A DNA stretch of 64,000 nt, taken from assembly GCF_026262575.1 (NCBI RefSeq), contig NZ_JAPKFL010000017.1, positions 1 through 64,000 of the forward strand, given 5' to 3'. The notes beneath the pieces were generated by a model. It did no database searches. It had not been told where the DNA came from and saw only the letters and a list, made by a program, of their open reading frames with translations. This DNA is from Streptomyces marinisediminis. Lineage in GTDB: Bacteria > Actinomycetota > Actinomycetes > Streptomycetales > Streptomycetaceae. Positions within the stretch are counted from its first letter, which is position 1, and every line of letters begins with the position of its first letter. This document shows positions 40,708 to 50,165 of the stretch, in pieces. Made by a program: the position numbers and the translations under genes.

Positions 40708-43521
40708 ATGACCGAGGACATGTCCCCCGCTGAGCGGTACGCCGCCGCGCGCCGACGGGCCGCGGAGGAAGCCACCGCGCTGGCGCCCTTCCGTCAGATG
40801 TACGACTTCGAGCTGGACGCGTTCCAGCTCGACGCCTGCCGGGCGCTGGAGGCCGGCAAGGGAGTGCTGGTGGCCGCGCCCACCGGCTCAGGCAAGACGA
40901 TCGTCGGCGAGTTCGCCGTCCACCTGGCCCTCACCCAGGGCCGCAAGTGTTTCTACACCACGCCGATCAAGGCGCTGTCCAACCAGAAGTACGCCGACCT
41001 CGCCCGCCGCTACGGCGCCGAGCGCGTCGGCCTGCTGACCGGGGACAACAGCATCAACGCCGAGGCGCCGGTGGTCGTGATGACCACCGAGGTGCTGCGC
41101 AACATGCTCTACGCCGGGTCCCAGACGCTGCGCGGCCTGGGCTACGTCGTGATGGACGAGGTGCACTACCTCTCCGACCGGTTCCGCGGCGCGGTGTGGG
41201 AAGAGGTGATCATCCACCTCCCGCAGTCGGTGACGCTCGTGTCGCTGTCGGCCACCGTCTCCAACGCCGAGGAGTTCGGCGACTGGCTGGACACGGTGCG
41301 CGGCGACACCAGCGTCATCGTCTCCGAGCACCGGCCCGTGCCGCTGTGGCAGCACGTGCTGGCCGGACGCCGGCTCTACGACCTGTTCGAAGAGAAGGGC
41401 GGGCGCCGCGAGGTCAACCCCGACCTGGCGCGCATGGCCCGCATGGAGAACAGCGTCACCGGCCCGCGCGACCGGCGCCGGGGCGGCCCCCGCCGCGAGG
41501 CTGACCGGGAGCGCGAGCGCCGCCAGCAGCGCCGGATCTGGACGCCGAGCCGCCCGGAGGTCATCGACCGGCTAGACGCCGAGGGGCTCCTGCCGGCCAT
41601 CACCTTCATCTTCAGCCGGGCGGGCTGCGAGGCCGCGGTGCGGCAGTGCCTGGTGGCCGGGCTGCGCCTGAACGACGCCGCGGCCCGCGCCGAGGTGCGC
41701 CGGCTCGTGGAGGAGCGCACCGCCGCGATCCCGGACGAGGACCTGCACGTCCTGGGCTACTTCGAGTGGCTGGAGGGCCTGGAGCGCGGCATCGCCGCCC
41801 ACCACGCGGGCATGCTCCCCACGTTCAAGGAGGTCGTCGAGGAGCTGTTCGTCCGCGGTCTGGTCAAGGCCGTGTTCGCCACCGAGACCCTCGCGCTGGG
41901 CATCAACATGCCCGCCCGCTCGGTGGTCCTGGAGAAGCTCGTCAAGTGGAACGGCGAGCAGCACGCCGACATCACCCCCGGGGAGTACACCCAGCTCACC
42001 GGGCGGGCCGGGCGGCGCGGCATCGACATCGAGGGACACGCCGTGGTGCTGTGGCAGCGCGGCATGGACCCGGCCGCGCTCGCCGGCCTGGCCGGCACGC
42101 GCACCTACCCGCTGCGCTCGTCGTTCAAGCCGTCCTACAACATGGCCGTCAACCTCGTGGAGCAGTTCGGGCGGCACCGCTCGCGCGAGCTCCTGGAGAC
42201 CTCCTTCGCCCAGTTCCAGGCGGACCGCTCCGTCGTCGGCATCTCCCGGCAGGTGCAGCGCAACGAGGAGGGGCTGGAGGGCTACCGCGAGGCGATGACC
42301 TGCCACCTGGGCGACTTCACCGAGTACGCCCGGCTGCGGCGGGAGCTGAAGGACCGGGAGACGGAGCTGGCCAAGCAGGGCGCCGTCCAGCGCCGGGCGC
42401 AGGCCGCGGCCGCGCTGGAGAAGCTCCGCTCGGGTGACATCATCCACGTGCCCACCGGGAAGTTCGCCGGGCTCGCCCTCGTCCTGGACCCGGGGCTGCC
42501 GGCCGGACGCAGCACCGGGCACCGGCAGTTCGACCACCACGACGGGCAGCGCCCGCTGGTGCTGACGGCCGGACGCCAGGTCAAGCGGCTGGCCGGGATG
42601 GACTTCCCCGTGCCGGTCGAGGCGCTGGGCCGCATGCGCATCCCCAAGTCGTTCAACCCGCGCAACCCGCAGTCCCGCCGCGACCTGGCCTCGGCCCTGC
42701 GCACCAAGGCGGGGGCCGCCGAGCACACCCCCGCCCCGCACCGGCGCCGCCGCGAGCGCGCGCCGGCCGCCGACGACGCCGAGATCGGCAGGCTGCGGGC
42801 GGAGATCCGCGCCCACCCCTGCCACGGCTGCGACGACCGCGAGCACCACGCCCGCTGGGCGGAGCGCTACCACCGCCTCAAGCGGGACACCCGGCAACTG
42901 GAGCGCCGCATCGAGGGCCGCACCAACACCATCGCCCGCACCTTCGACCGCGTCTACGCCCTGCTGTCGGACCTGGAGTACCTGGACGGGGACCGGGTCA
43001 CCGAGGACGGCAGGCGGCTGGCCCGGCTCTACGGCGAGCTGGACCTGCTGGCCGCCGAGTGCCTGCGCGAAGGCGTCTGGGAGGGACTGGGCGCCGCCGA
43101 GCTGGCCGGCTGCGCCTCGGCGCTGGTCTACGAGGCCCGCACCCCGGACGACGCGCTGGCGCCGACGCTGCCCGGCGGGCGGGCGAAGGCCGCGCTGGGC
43201 GAGATGGTGCGCATCTGGGGCCGGCTGGACGCGCTGGAGGAGGAGCACCGGGTCAGCCAGAGCGCGGGCGTCGGCCAGCGGGAGCCGGACCTCGGCTTCG
43301 CCTGGGCCGCCTACCGCTGGGCCGAGGGCGACGGCCTGGACGCGGTGCTGCGGGAGGCCGAGATGCACGCGGGCGACTTCGTGCGCTGGTGCAAGCAGGT
43401 CGTCGACGTCCTCGGCCAGCTCGCCGCGGCGGCGCCGGAGGGCGGCACCGTGCGGCGCAACGCCCGCAAGGCGGTGGACGCCATGCTGCGGGGCGTCGTC
43501 GCCTACTCCTCGGTGAGCTGA
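40708..43521 (+). CDS. helY: DEAD/DEAH box helicase, HelY/Ski2-like
   Basis: 937-aa superfamily 2 helicase. Walker A is APTGSGKT, Walker B box is MDEVHYLSD, motif III is LSLSATVSNAEEF, motif VI lies in QLTGRAGRRGID. Basic insert around residues 255-275 (DRRRGGPRREADRERERRQQ) and a C-terminal DSHCT-type region. Relatives are predicted RNA helicases. ATG 40708 matches homologues; GTG and TTG sites upstream are less likely. TAGGCT at 40692-40697 is a possible -10 box. Confidence 0.94.
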   Translation: MTEDMSPAERYAAARRRAAEEATALAPFRQMYDFELDAFQLDACRALEAGKGVLVAAPTGSGKTIVGEFAVHLALTQGRKCFYTTPIKALSNQKYADLARRYGAERVGLLTGDNSINAEAPVVVMTTEVLRNMLYAGSQTLRGLGYVVMDEVHYLSDRFRGAVWEEVIIHLPQSVTLVSLSATVSNAEEFGDWLDTVRGDTSVIVSEHRPVPLWQHVLAGRRLYDLFEEKGGRREVNPDLARMARMENSVTGPRDRRRGGPRREADRERERRQQRRIWTPSRPEVIDRLDAEGLLPAITFIFSRAGCEAAVRQCLVAGLRLNDAAARAEVRRLVEERTAAIPDEDLHVLGYFEWLEGLERGIAAHHAGMLPTFKEVVEELFVRGLVKAVFATETLALGINMPARSVVLEKLVKWNGEQHADITPGEYTQLTGRAGRRGIDIEGHAVVLWQRGMDPAALAGLAGTRTYPLRSSFKPSYNMAVNLVEQFGRHRSRELLETSFAQFQADRSVVGISRQVQRNEEGLEGYREAMTCHLGDFTEYARLRRELKDRETELAKQGAVQRRAQAAAALEKLRSGDIIHVPTGKFAGLALVLDPGLPAGRSTGHRQFDHHDGQRPLVLTAGRQVKRLAGMDFPVPVEALGRMRIPKSFNPRNPQSRRDLASALRTKAGAAEHTPAPHRRRRERAPAADDAEIGRLRAEIRAHPCHGCDDREHHARWAERYHRLKRDTRQLERRIEGRTNTIARTFDRVYALLSDLEYLDGDRVTEDGRRLARLYGELDLLAAECLREGVWEGLGAAELAGCASALVYEARTPDDALAPTLPGGRAKAALGEMVRIWGRLDALEEEHRVSQSAGVGQREPDLGFAWAAYRWAEGDGLDAVLREAEMHAGDFVRWCKQVVDVLGQLAAAAPEGGTVRRNARKAVDAMLRGVVAYSSVS

Positions 43522-43527
43522 GCGCGC

Positions 43528-43560
43528 CGCGCGGCTCCCGGGCGCTTTGGGAGCCGCGCG
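43528..43560. terminator. bidirectional hairpin after helY
   Basis: A perfect 12-bp stem (43528-43539 with 43549-43560), 9-nt loop ending in TTT, between convergent genes. Confidence 0.75.
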
Positions 43561-43582
43561 GGCCGGTGGGACGGGCGCGTGT

Positions 43583-44515
43583 TCAGTGCGCCGCGCGGGC
43601 CAGCGCGTCGAGCACGCGCTCCAGGGAGCCGCCCAGGCCCCACCGCTCGGCCAGCTCGGCCGTCCGCCGCGCGTCCCGGGGCGCGCCGGGCAGCGTGGCG
43701 TCCAGCTCCGGCAGCGGGACGTCGCGGGCCACGCGCACCACCGTCGGCGCCACCGCGAGGTAGGGCATGGCCTCCCGCAGCCGGCGCCGCTGGGCGGGGG
43801 TGATCCCCGAGCGCGGGTCCTCCACGGCCGCGAGGATGCCCGGCAGGTCCCCGTGCGCCGCCAGCAGCCGGGCCGCCGTCTTCTCGCCGACGCCGGGCAC
43901 CCCGGGCAGCCCGTCGCTGGGGTCGCCGCGCAGCACCGCCAGGGTGGCGTAGCCGGGGCCGTCGACGCCGTACCGCTCGCGCAGCGCCGCCGCGTCGAAC
44001 GCGGCGAGGGTGCCCACGCCCTTGACCGGGTACAGCACGCGCACGCCGCGGGCGTCGTCGACGAGCTGGAACAGGTCCCGGTCGCCGGTGACGATGTCGA
44101 CCGGGTCGGTGGCCGCGGTGGCCAGGGTGCCGATCACGTCGTCCGCCTCGTACCCGGGGGCCTCGGCGCGGGCGATGCCGAGCGCGTCCAGCACCTGCTC
44201 GATCACCGGCACCTGCGGCGCGAGCGTGTCCGGGACGACCTCCTCGTCCGGGCCCGCCGCCGTCTCCCGGGCGACCCGGTGCGCCTTGTAGGACGGGATG
44301 AGCTCCACCCGCCAGGCCGGGCGCCAGTCGGCGTCCATGCAGGCCACGAGCGCGGACGGCCGGTGGTCCTGGACCAGCCGGGCGATGAAGTCCAGCAGGC
44401 CGCGCACGGCGTTGACCGGGGTGCCGTCCGGGGCCCTGACGGACTCCGGCACGCCGAAGTAGGCGCGGAAGTACAGGGAGGCGGTGTCGAGCAGCATCAG
44501 GCGTCGCGTGGTCAC
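43583..44515 (-). CDS. 5'-3' exonuclease (PolI N-terminal-like)
   Basis: 310-aa stand-alone flap/5' nuclease. Metal-binding acidic residues lie in LLDTASLYFRAYFG, CMDADWRP, EADDVIGTLA and VTGDRDLFQLV. The helix-hairpin-helix DNA-binding motif is LPGVPGVGEKTAARLL. It probably trims RNA primers or 5' flaps. The GTG start (44515) has only a G-run directly upstream; ATG 44497 (304 aa) is equally possible. Adjacent to the PafBC and helicase genes, which fits DNA repair. Confidence 0.93.
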   Translation of the reverse strand: MTTRRLMLLDTASLYFRAYFGVPESVRAPDGTPVNAVRGLLDFIARLVQDHRPSALVACMDADWRPAWRVELIPSYKAHRVARETAAGPDEEVVPDTLAPQVPVIEQVLDALGIARAEAPGYEADDVIGTLATAATDPVDIVTGDRDLFQLVDDARGVRVLYPVKGVGTLAAFDAAALRERYGVDGPGYATLAVLRGDPSDGLPGVPGVGEKTAARLLAAHGDLPGILAAVEDPRSGITPAQRRRLREAMPYLAVAPTVVRVARDVPLPELDATLPGAPRDARRTAELAERWGLGGSLERVLDALARAAH

Positions 44516-44699
44516 CCCCCGATGATGCCGCAGCCCGCTGACAGCCGGGCCGTCGACGGTGCGGCGTGGCGAGGTGCGCCGTCCCACAGGTTGAGACCAT
44601 TTCGTGACGTGTGCGGTGGTGTGCGTTGGGCAGGCGTGCACAGTCCGGGCGAGTCTGCCCGGCATGTCAAGCACCTATCAGGACAAGGGGGAACGCCCG

Positions 44700-46439
44700 G
44701 TGGCCGCAGAGCACACGGCGCGACAGCCCGAACCACCCGCACAGAAACATCCCACCGACAAGCGCGGTGCCGGGTCGTCGATAGCTCGCGGCGTCTTCTG
44801 GCCTGCGGCGATCGTCATCGCCGCCTTCGTGCTGTACGCCACCGTGTTCCGGGAGCACGCCGCCAAGGTCATCTCCCAGGCCAACGAGAGCATCGTCGGC
44901 GGCCTCGGCTGGTATTACATGGCCATCGTCTCCCTCTTCGTGATCTTCGCGCTGTGGGTGGGCATCGGCCGCTACGGCGACATCCGGCTCGGCAAGGAGA
45001 ACGAGAAGCCGGAGTTCGGCATGCGCTCCTGGCTGGCGATGCTGTTCGCCGCCGGCATGGGCATCGGCCTGGTGTTCTGGGGCGTCGCCGAGCCGACGAA
45101 CTTCTTCGCCCAGCCGCGCCCGGGCACCGGCGAGGGCCAGGCCGAGAAGGCCGAGGCGGCGATGGTGCAGACGTTCCTGCACTGGGGCATCCACCCGTGG
45201 GCCATCTACGCGGTGGTCGGCCTGGCCGTCGCCTACGCCGTGCACCGCAAGGGGCGCCCGGTGTCCATCCGCTGGGCGCTCGAGCCGCTCCTCGGCGACC
45301 GGATCAAGGGCCGCTGGGGCGACGCGATCGACGCGATCGCCGTCATCGGCACCCTCTTCGGCGTCGCCACCTCGCTGGGGCTGGGCGTGATGCAGATCGC
45401 CGCGGGCCTGGACTTCCAGGGCTGGGTCGACGACGGGGGCAGCAAGACGCTGCTGGTCGTGCTCATCGCGGGCATCACGCTCGTCGCGACGCTGTCGGTG
45501 GTCTCCGGCATCGGCAAGGGCATCAAGTGGCTGTCGAACGCGAACATGGGCGTGGCCGCGATCCTGCTGCTGTTCGTGCTGATCACCGGCCCGACGCTCT
45601 ACATCTTCAACACCTTCGTGCAGGACACCGGCGGCTACCTGCAGAACATCCTGGCGCTCAGCTTCGACACCGGCGCCTCGCAGGGCGACGCCGGCACCGA
45701 CTGGGTCAAGGGCTGGACCGTCTTCTACTGGGGCTGGTGGATCTCCTGGGCGCCGTTCGTCGGCATCTTCATCGCCCGCATCTCGCGCGGTCGCACCGTG
45801 CGCGAGTTCGTGTGCGGCGTCCTGCTCGTGCCCACGCTGCTGACCTTCTTCTGGTTCTCCGTCTTCGGCGGGGCCGCGATCCACCAGGAGACCGTCGGTG
45901 ACGGCGGCATCGTCGGCGCGGGCGACACGGTCAACAACGACTACGCGCTCTTCCAGCTCCTGGACACGCTGCCCGGCGGCGCCTTCTTCGCCGGCCTCAC
46001 GGTCCTGCTGATCGTGATGTTCTTCGTCACCTCGTCGGACTCCGGCTCCTACGTGGTGGACATGCTCGCCTCCGGCGGCGACCCCAACCCGCCGGTGTGG
46101 AGCCGGGTGTTCTGGGCGTGTGCCGAGGGCGCGGTGGCCATCGCGCTGCTGGTCGCCAGCGGCGCCGGCACCGAGGCGCTGACGACGCTGCAGACGGCCG
46201 CCATCATCATCGCCCTGCCGTTCAGCGTGGTGATGCTCGGCATGTGCGCCGCGACGCTGAAGTCCTTCCACCGGGAACGCCAGGCCCACCTGGAGGCCAA
46301 GCGGCGCCGCGACGAGGCCCGGCTGATCGACGAGGCCGTCGCCGCCTTCGAGGAGGGCATGGAGAACGGCTCGCTCTCCGACGGGGGCCAGGGCCAGCGG
46401 CCCGGCGAGCAGGACCAGCGGCCCGCGGGCAAGCGGTAG
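44700..46439 (+). CDS. BCCT family choline/betaine transporter
   Basis: 579-aa sodium- or proton-coupled importer of trimethylammonium compounds for osmoprotection, with 12 membrane helices. The signature is WTVFYWGWWISWAPFVGIFI, with GMGIGLVFWGVAEP in helix 3. The hydrophilic C-terminal tail (about 60 residues, charged) could sense osmotic state as in BetP. GTG 44700 was chosen for AAGGGGGA 7 nt upstream; ATG 44664 lacks one. Monocistronic. The inverted repeat at 46480-46526 lies 40 bp after its stop. Confidence 0.93.
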   Translation: MAAEHTARQPEPPAQKHPTDKRGAGSSIARGVFWPAAIVIAAFVLYATVFREHAAKVISQANESIVGGLGWYYMAIVSLFVIFALWVGIGRYGDIRLGKENEKPEFGMRSWLAMLFAAGMGIGLVFWGVAEPTNFFAQPRPGTGEGQAEKAEAAMVQTFLHWGIHPWAIYAVVGLAVAYAVHRKGRPVSIRWALEPLLGDRIKGRWGDAIDAIAVIGTLFGVATSLGLGVMQIAAGLDFQGWVDDGGSKTLLVVLIAGITLVATLSVVSGIGKGIKWLSNANMGVAAILLLFVLITGPTLYIFNTFVQDTGGYLQNILALSFDTGASQGDAGTDWVKGWTVFYWGWWISWAPFVGIFIARISRGRTVREFVCGVLLVPTLLTFFWFSVFGGAAIHQETVGDGGIVGAGDTVNNDYALFQLLDTLPGGAFFAGLTVLLIVMFFVTSSDSGSYVVDMLASGGDPNPPVWSRVFWACAEGAVAIALLVASGAGTEALTTLQTAAIIIALPFSVVMLGMCAATLKSFHRERQAHLEAKRRRDEARLIDEAVAAFEEGMENGSLSDGGQGQRPGEQDQRPAGKR

Positions 46440-46479
46440 CGCCACGGGGCGGGTGAGCGCCCGCCCGTAGCGCCCGGAG

Positions 46480-46526
46480 GCGGCAGCCATGGACCCAGGC
46501 CGTAGCCTGACGTCCATGGCTGCCGC
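46480..46526. promoter_or_regulatory. 15-bp inverted repeat enclosing a promoter and a start codon
   Basis: Arms 46480-46494 and 46512-46526 are perfectly complementary (15 bp). The 17-nt loop holds TAGCCT (46503-46508), a -10 box, and a smaller AGGC/GCCT stem. The right arm contains the ATG (46516) of the next gene. Confidence 0.7.
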
Positions 46527-47256
46527 TTCCCGTGTCGTCTCCCTCGTGCCCTCGCTGACCGAGGCCGTGGCGGCCACCGCGCCGGGGGCGCTGGTGGGCG
46601 CCACCCACTGGTGCACCCACCCGGCCGGGCTCGACGTGGCGCGGGTCGGCGGCACCAAGAACCCCGACACCGCGGCGGTCGCCGAGCTGGCCCCCGACCT
46701 CGTCCTCGCCAACGAGGAGGAGAACCGCCCGGCCGACCTCGCCGCGCTGAAGGCGGCGGGCCTGGAGGTGCTGGTCACCGAGATCCGCACGCTGCCGCAG
46801 GCCTTCGACGAGCTGCGCCGCGTGCTGGGGCGGGCCTGCGGGGTGCCGCGTCCGCCCTGGCTCGCCGCGGCCGAGGCGGCCTGGCGGGACGTGGGCCCCT
46901 GGGCGCTGACGCCCGCCGCCCGCGCCGTCGTGCCCATCTGGCGCCGGCCGTGGATGGTGCTCGGCCGGGACACCTTCGCCGGAGACGTGCTCGCCCGGCT
47001 GGGCGTGGCGCACCGCTACGCCGCACACGCCGAGCGCTACCCGCGCGTGCCGCTGGCGGAGCTCACCGGCCCGGGGACCGACCTCGTGGTGCTGCCCGAC
47101 GAGCCGTACGCCTTCGCGCCCGACGACGGCCCCGAGAGCTTCCCCGGCCTGCCCGCCGCGCTGGTGAGCGGGCGCCACCTCACCTGGTACGGCCCCTCGC
47201 TCGCGGAGGCGCCCGCCGTGCTGGGCGGCGCGCTGCGAGCCGCGCTCGGCCGCTGA
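46516..47256 (+). CDS. helical-backbone metal receptor-like binding protein
   Basis: 246-aa protein with the TroA/BtuF-like fold: RVVSLVPSLTEAVAATAPG, THWCTHPAGL, and ELAPDLVLANEEENR. There is no signal peptide or lipobox, so it looks cytoplasmic, unusual for a family of extracellular cobalamin or metal binders. No permease genes are adjacent. ATG 46516 sits 13 nt after a -10 box, as for leaderless genes; an in-frame ATG at 46489 lies in the opposite repeat arm. Confidence 0.85.
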   Translation: MAAASRVVSLVPSLTEAVAATAPGALVGATHWCTHPAGLDVARVGGTKNPDTAAVAELAPDLVLANEEENRPADLAALKAAGLEVLVTEIRTLPQAFDELRRVLGRACGVPRPPWLAAAEAAWRDVGPWALTPAARAVVPIWRRPWMVLGRDTFAGDVLARLGVAHRYAAHAERYPRVPLAELTGPGTDLVVLPDEPYAFAPDDGPESFPGLPAALVSGRHLTWYGPSLAEAPAVLGGALRAALGR

Positions 47257-47617
47257 GAACCGGCGCTCGGCGGGCGCCCGCGCGGGGCACGCGGGACCCC
47301 CGCGCCGGCGCCCGCAGGCGCGTCGCGCGGGCGGGCTGCGGGGCCGGGCCGCTTCGACGCGCGCGCGGACCGTGGGCGCGCCCCGGCCGCCGGGGGCGCC
47401 AGGGCGTCGGGGACCGCGTTCTCCGGTGCGCGGCGGGACGCCGCCGGCGGTGCGCCGGAGCGCCCGCGGGGCGGGGGACGGCGGCGGCGCTGCCGGTGCG
47501 CGGGGGCTCGGGCGCCGGGCCCGTCGGCCGGGGCCCGGTGAGCGCGCGCGGCCTCCTGGCTCCGGCGCGCCGCCGGGAGCACCCGCCCGCGCGCCGCCGG
47601 GCGGGGGAGGGGCGCGG
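47257..47617. other. 361-bp non-coding gap
   Basis: Between convergent genes. Extremely GC-rich with short imperfect dyads. I saw no clean terminator and no gene. Confidence 0.55.
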
Positions 47618-48868
47618 TCACAGGAAGGTGTGGCCCTCTCCGCGGTACGTCGGGGCGGTGGACACCACCCGGTCACCCTCGATCAGGTGGAGCGCGTCGA
47701 AGCGTTCGGCCAGCTCGCCGGACTTGGCGTGCCGGAACCACACCCGGTCGCCGATCAGCAGGTCGTCGGCGGGCGGTCCGAGCAGCGGGGTCTGCACCTC
47801 GCCCGCCCCCTCCGCCGGGTCGTACCGCAGGCCCTCGGGCAGCCAGGGCACCGGCAGCCGGTCGGCGCCGGGCGCGCCGGAGGCCGGGTAGCCGCCGCCG
47901 AGCACGGTCACGGCGCCGAACCCCGGCCGGCGCACCACCGGCAGGGCGAACAGCGCGGCCGGACGCCCGCCGAAGGAGGTGTAGTGGTCGAACAGGCGCG
48001 GCATCAGCAGCCCGGACCCGGCCGCCACCTCGGTGACCGCGTCCTCGGCGGCGGTGTGCTGGACGCTGCCGGTGCCGCCGCCGTTGACGAACTCCAGATC
48101 CGGGACGACCGCCCGCACCGCCCGCACGGCCGCCGCCCGCCGCTCCGCCAGCTCCCGGCGCGCCGCGTGCTGCATCACCCGCACCCCCGCCGAGCGCAGC
48201 GGCCGCCCGGGGACCCGGTCTCCCACCCCGGCCACGTGGCCCTCGTAGGCCATCACGCCGACCAGCCGGAACCCCGGGCGGCGCAGCACCGCGCGCGCCA
48301 CGTCGGCCAGTTGCCCGGGGGAGTGCAGCGGGGAGCGCCGCGCGCCGAACCGCAGCCGCCCGCCCAGCAGGCGCAGCGAGGTGTCCAGCTCCAGGCAGAC
48401 CCGGATCTCCTGCTTCCCACCGCCCCGGGCGGCGTCGATCCAGGCGAGCTGGGCCGGATCGTCCACCATGACGGTCACCGCCGCCGCCAGCTTCGGGTCG
48501 GCCGCCAGCTCCGCGTAGCCCGCCCGGTCCGCCGACGGGTAGCCCACCAGCACGTCCGCGAGGCCGCCACGGGCCAGCCACACGGCCTCGGCCAGCGTGA
48601 ACGCCATCACTCCGTGAAAGCCCTCCCGCGCCAGGGCCCGCTCCAGCAGCGCCCGGCAGCGCACCGACTTGCTGGCGACGCGCAGCGGCTTGCCGCCGGC
48701 CCGCCGCACCAGGTCGGCGGCGTTCGCGTCGAAGGCCTCCAGGTCGCACACCGCGAACGGGGCGTCCAGGTGCGCGGTGGCCCGGTCGTACCGGGCCCGG
48801 TCTGCTGCGGGGTGCGGGAACGCGGAGGGCACCAGGGCAGCTTGCCAGAGCGACCGCGCGGCGGTCAC
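47618..48868 (-). CDS. amino acid deaminase/aldolase, alanine racemase-fold PLP protein
   Basis: 416-aa fold-type III PLP enzyme related to D-threonine aldolase and D-serine dehydratase. DAPFAVCDLEAFDANAADLV is followed by LRVASKSVRC, whose lysine should bind PLP. Later segments include VGVMAYEGHVAGVGD, FVNGGGTGSVQ and IGDRVWFRHAKSGELAERF, with a metal-site-like His/Cys region near the end. The reaction is not determined. The start is uncertain: GTG 48868 (used) or GTG 48832, neither with a good ribosome-binding site. Confidence 0.85.
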   Translation of the reverse strand: MTAARSLWQAALVPSAFPHPAADRARYDRATAHLDAPFAVCDLEAFDANAADLVRRAGGKPLRVASKSVRCRALLERALAREGFHGVMAFTLAEAVWLARGGLADVLVGYPSADRAGYAELAADPKLAAAVTVMVDDPAQLAWIDAARGGGKQEIRVCLELDTSLRLLGGRLRFGARRSPLHSPGQLADVARAVLRRPGFRLVGVMAYEGHVAGVGDRVPGRPLRSAGVRVMQHAARRELAERRAAAVRAVRAVVPDLEFVNGGGTGSVQHTAAEDAVTEVAAGSGLLMPRLFDHYTSFGGRPAALFALPVVRRPGFGAVTVLGGGYPASGAPGADRLPVPWLPEGLRYDPAEGAGEVQTPLLGPPADDLLIGDRVWFRHAKSGELAERFDALHLIEGDRVVSTAPTYRGEGHTFL

Positions 48869-48937
48869 CCCCCGGAGCGGGTTGCCGCACCCACGGGCAC
48901 GCACCGTAGAGTGGCGCACACACCAGGACTGACGGTT

Positions 48938-48955
48938 CCGTGGGGCGTCCCACGG
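48938..48955. other. 7-bp hairpin between divergent genes
   Basis: CCGTGGG-GCGT-CCCACGG. TAGAGT (48907-48912) just upstream may be a -10 box for the rightward gene, making this part of its leader. Confidence 0.4.
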
Positions 48956-49007
48956 ACGACCGGCCGGCCCCCTTCGCGGTGGCGGCTTCGAGCGCGAGGG
49001 GGTGCCG

Positions 49008-50165
49008 GTGAGCACTGAGGCGGACCCGGCTGGCCCCCCGCCGCCGACCCGGCCCCGGCACCCGTCCGCCCCGCCCCGGCCCACCGCCCCGCCCCGCCCG
49101 GCCGCGCAGCCCCGCGCACCCGAACACCCCCGTGCGGGTGAGCCGGGTGGCGCGGCGGAGCCGCGGCGCGCGGGGGAACCGCGCACCGGGGACCCGCGCG
49201 GCGCGGGACCCCGTGCGGGCGTCCCGCCGCGTACCGTGCCCCGCGCCCGTCCCGCGCCCGGTGCGCCGGCGGCGCCCCGCCCCGAGCCGCGTCCGCCCGC
49301 GTCCTGCACGCCGCCCGCCACGCCGCCCACCGCGCCCCCGGCCGCGCCCGGGCCCCTCGCCGCGCCGCCCGCCCCGCCGTCGGCGCCGCAGCCGGCGGCC
49401 CCGCACCGGCGGGGCCGCGCGCGCACCGTCGCCGCCGCCCTGTGCCTCGTCCTCGGCGTGGGCCTGCTCGGCGGCGCGGCCACCGGCGCCTGGCTCAACA
49501 GCACCCCGGGCGGGCGGCCCACCGCGGCGGAGACCTTCACCGGCGCGCGGGAGCTGTGGCACTCCGCCCCCGTCGACACGCTCTTCCCGCCCACCCTCGA
49601 GGGCGAGGGCGCGGGCCCCGGCGGCGCCGACCGGGTGTGGATACGCGCGGCCGTCGCCCCGGACAGCGGCTGCGCCGAGGCGTTCGACGAACTGCTGGCC
49701 AAGGCGCTGGCCCCGGTCGGCTGCGACCGCCTGCTGCGCGCCACCTACGTCGACGAGACCTCCTCGTCCGTCACCACCGTCGGCGTGGTGTTCACCGAGG
49801 CGGAGCGCGCGGGCATGCGCGAGCTGGAGGAACGGTTCGCCCGCGAGGGCCTCGGCACCCGCGAGGACCTCATGCCGCGCGCCTACGCCGCCCGCGGCAC
49901 CCCGTCCGCCGGCTTCGGCGACGCCCAGCGCGCCACCTGGACGGTGCGCGTGCGCACGGATTTGCCGGTGGTGGTCTACGCCGTCACCGGTTTCGCCGAC
50001 CAGCGCACCGCCCCGGCACCCCAGCCGGCGGCCGAGGCCACCCGGGAGGGCGAGACCTCCGCCGTCGCCCAGGCCGGGCTCGGGCACGCCGCCGAGGGCG
50101 TCGCCGACCTGATCGAGACGGGCCTGCGCGACGCCGCGACCCGCGACGTGCCGGGGGACCGATGA
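49008..50165 (+). CDS. proline-rich single-pass membrane protein paired with mycosin
   Basis: 385 aa. Residues 1-about 135 are Pro/Ala/Arg-rich and disordered. One membrane helix follows (about 139-160, VAAALCLVLGVGLLGGAATG). The extracytoplasmic domain of about 220 aa has two cysteines (SGCAEAF, VGCDRL) and resembles no enzyme I know. GTG 49008 follows GAGGGGG. The stop overlaps the start of the downstream protease (ATGA), so they are translationally coupled and probably form a complex. Confidence 0.85.
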   Translation: MSTEADPAGPPPPTRPRHPSAPPRPTAPPRPAAQPRAPEHPRAGEPGGAAEPRRAGEPRTGDPRGAGPRAGVPPRTVPRARPAPGAPAAPRPEPRPPASCTPPATPPTAPPAAPGPLAAPPAPPSAPQPAAPHRRGRARTVAAALCLVLGVGLLGGAATGAWLNSTPGGRPTAAETFTGARELWHSAPVDTLFPPTLEGEGAGPGGADRVWIRAAVAPDSGCAEAFDELLAKALAPVGCDRLLRATYVDETSSSVTTVGVVFTEAERAGMRELEERFAREGLGTREDLMPRAYAARGTPSAGFGDAQRATWTVRVRTDLPVVVYAVTGFADQRTAPAPQPAAEATREGETSAVAQAGLGHAAEGVADLIETGLRDAATRDVPGDR

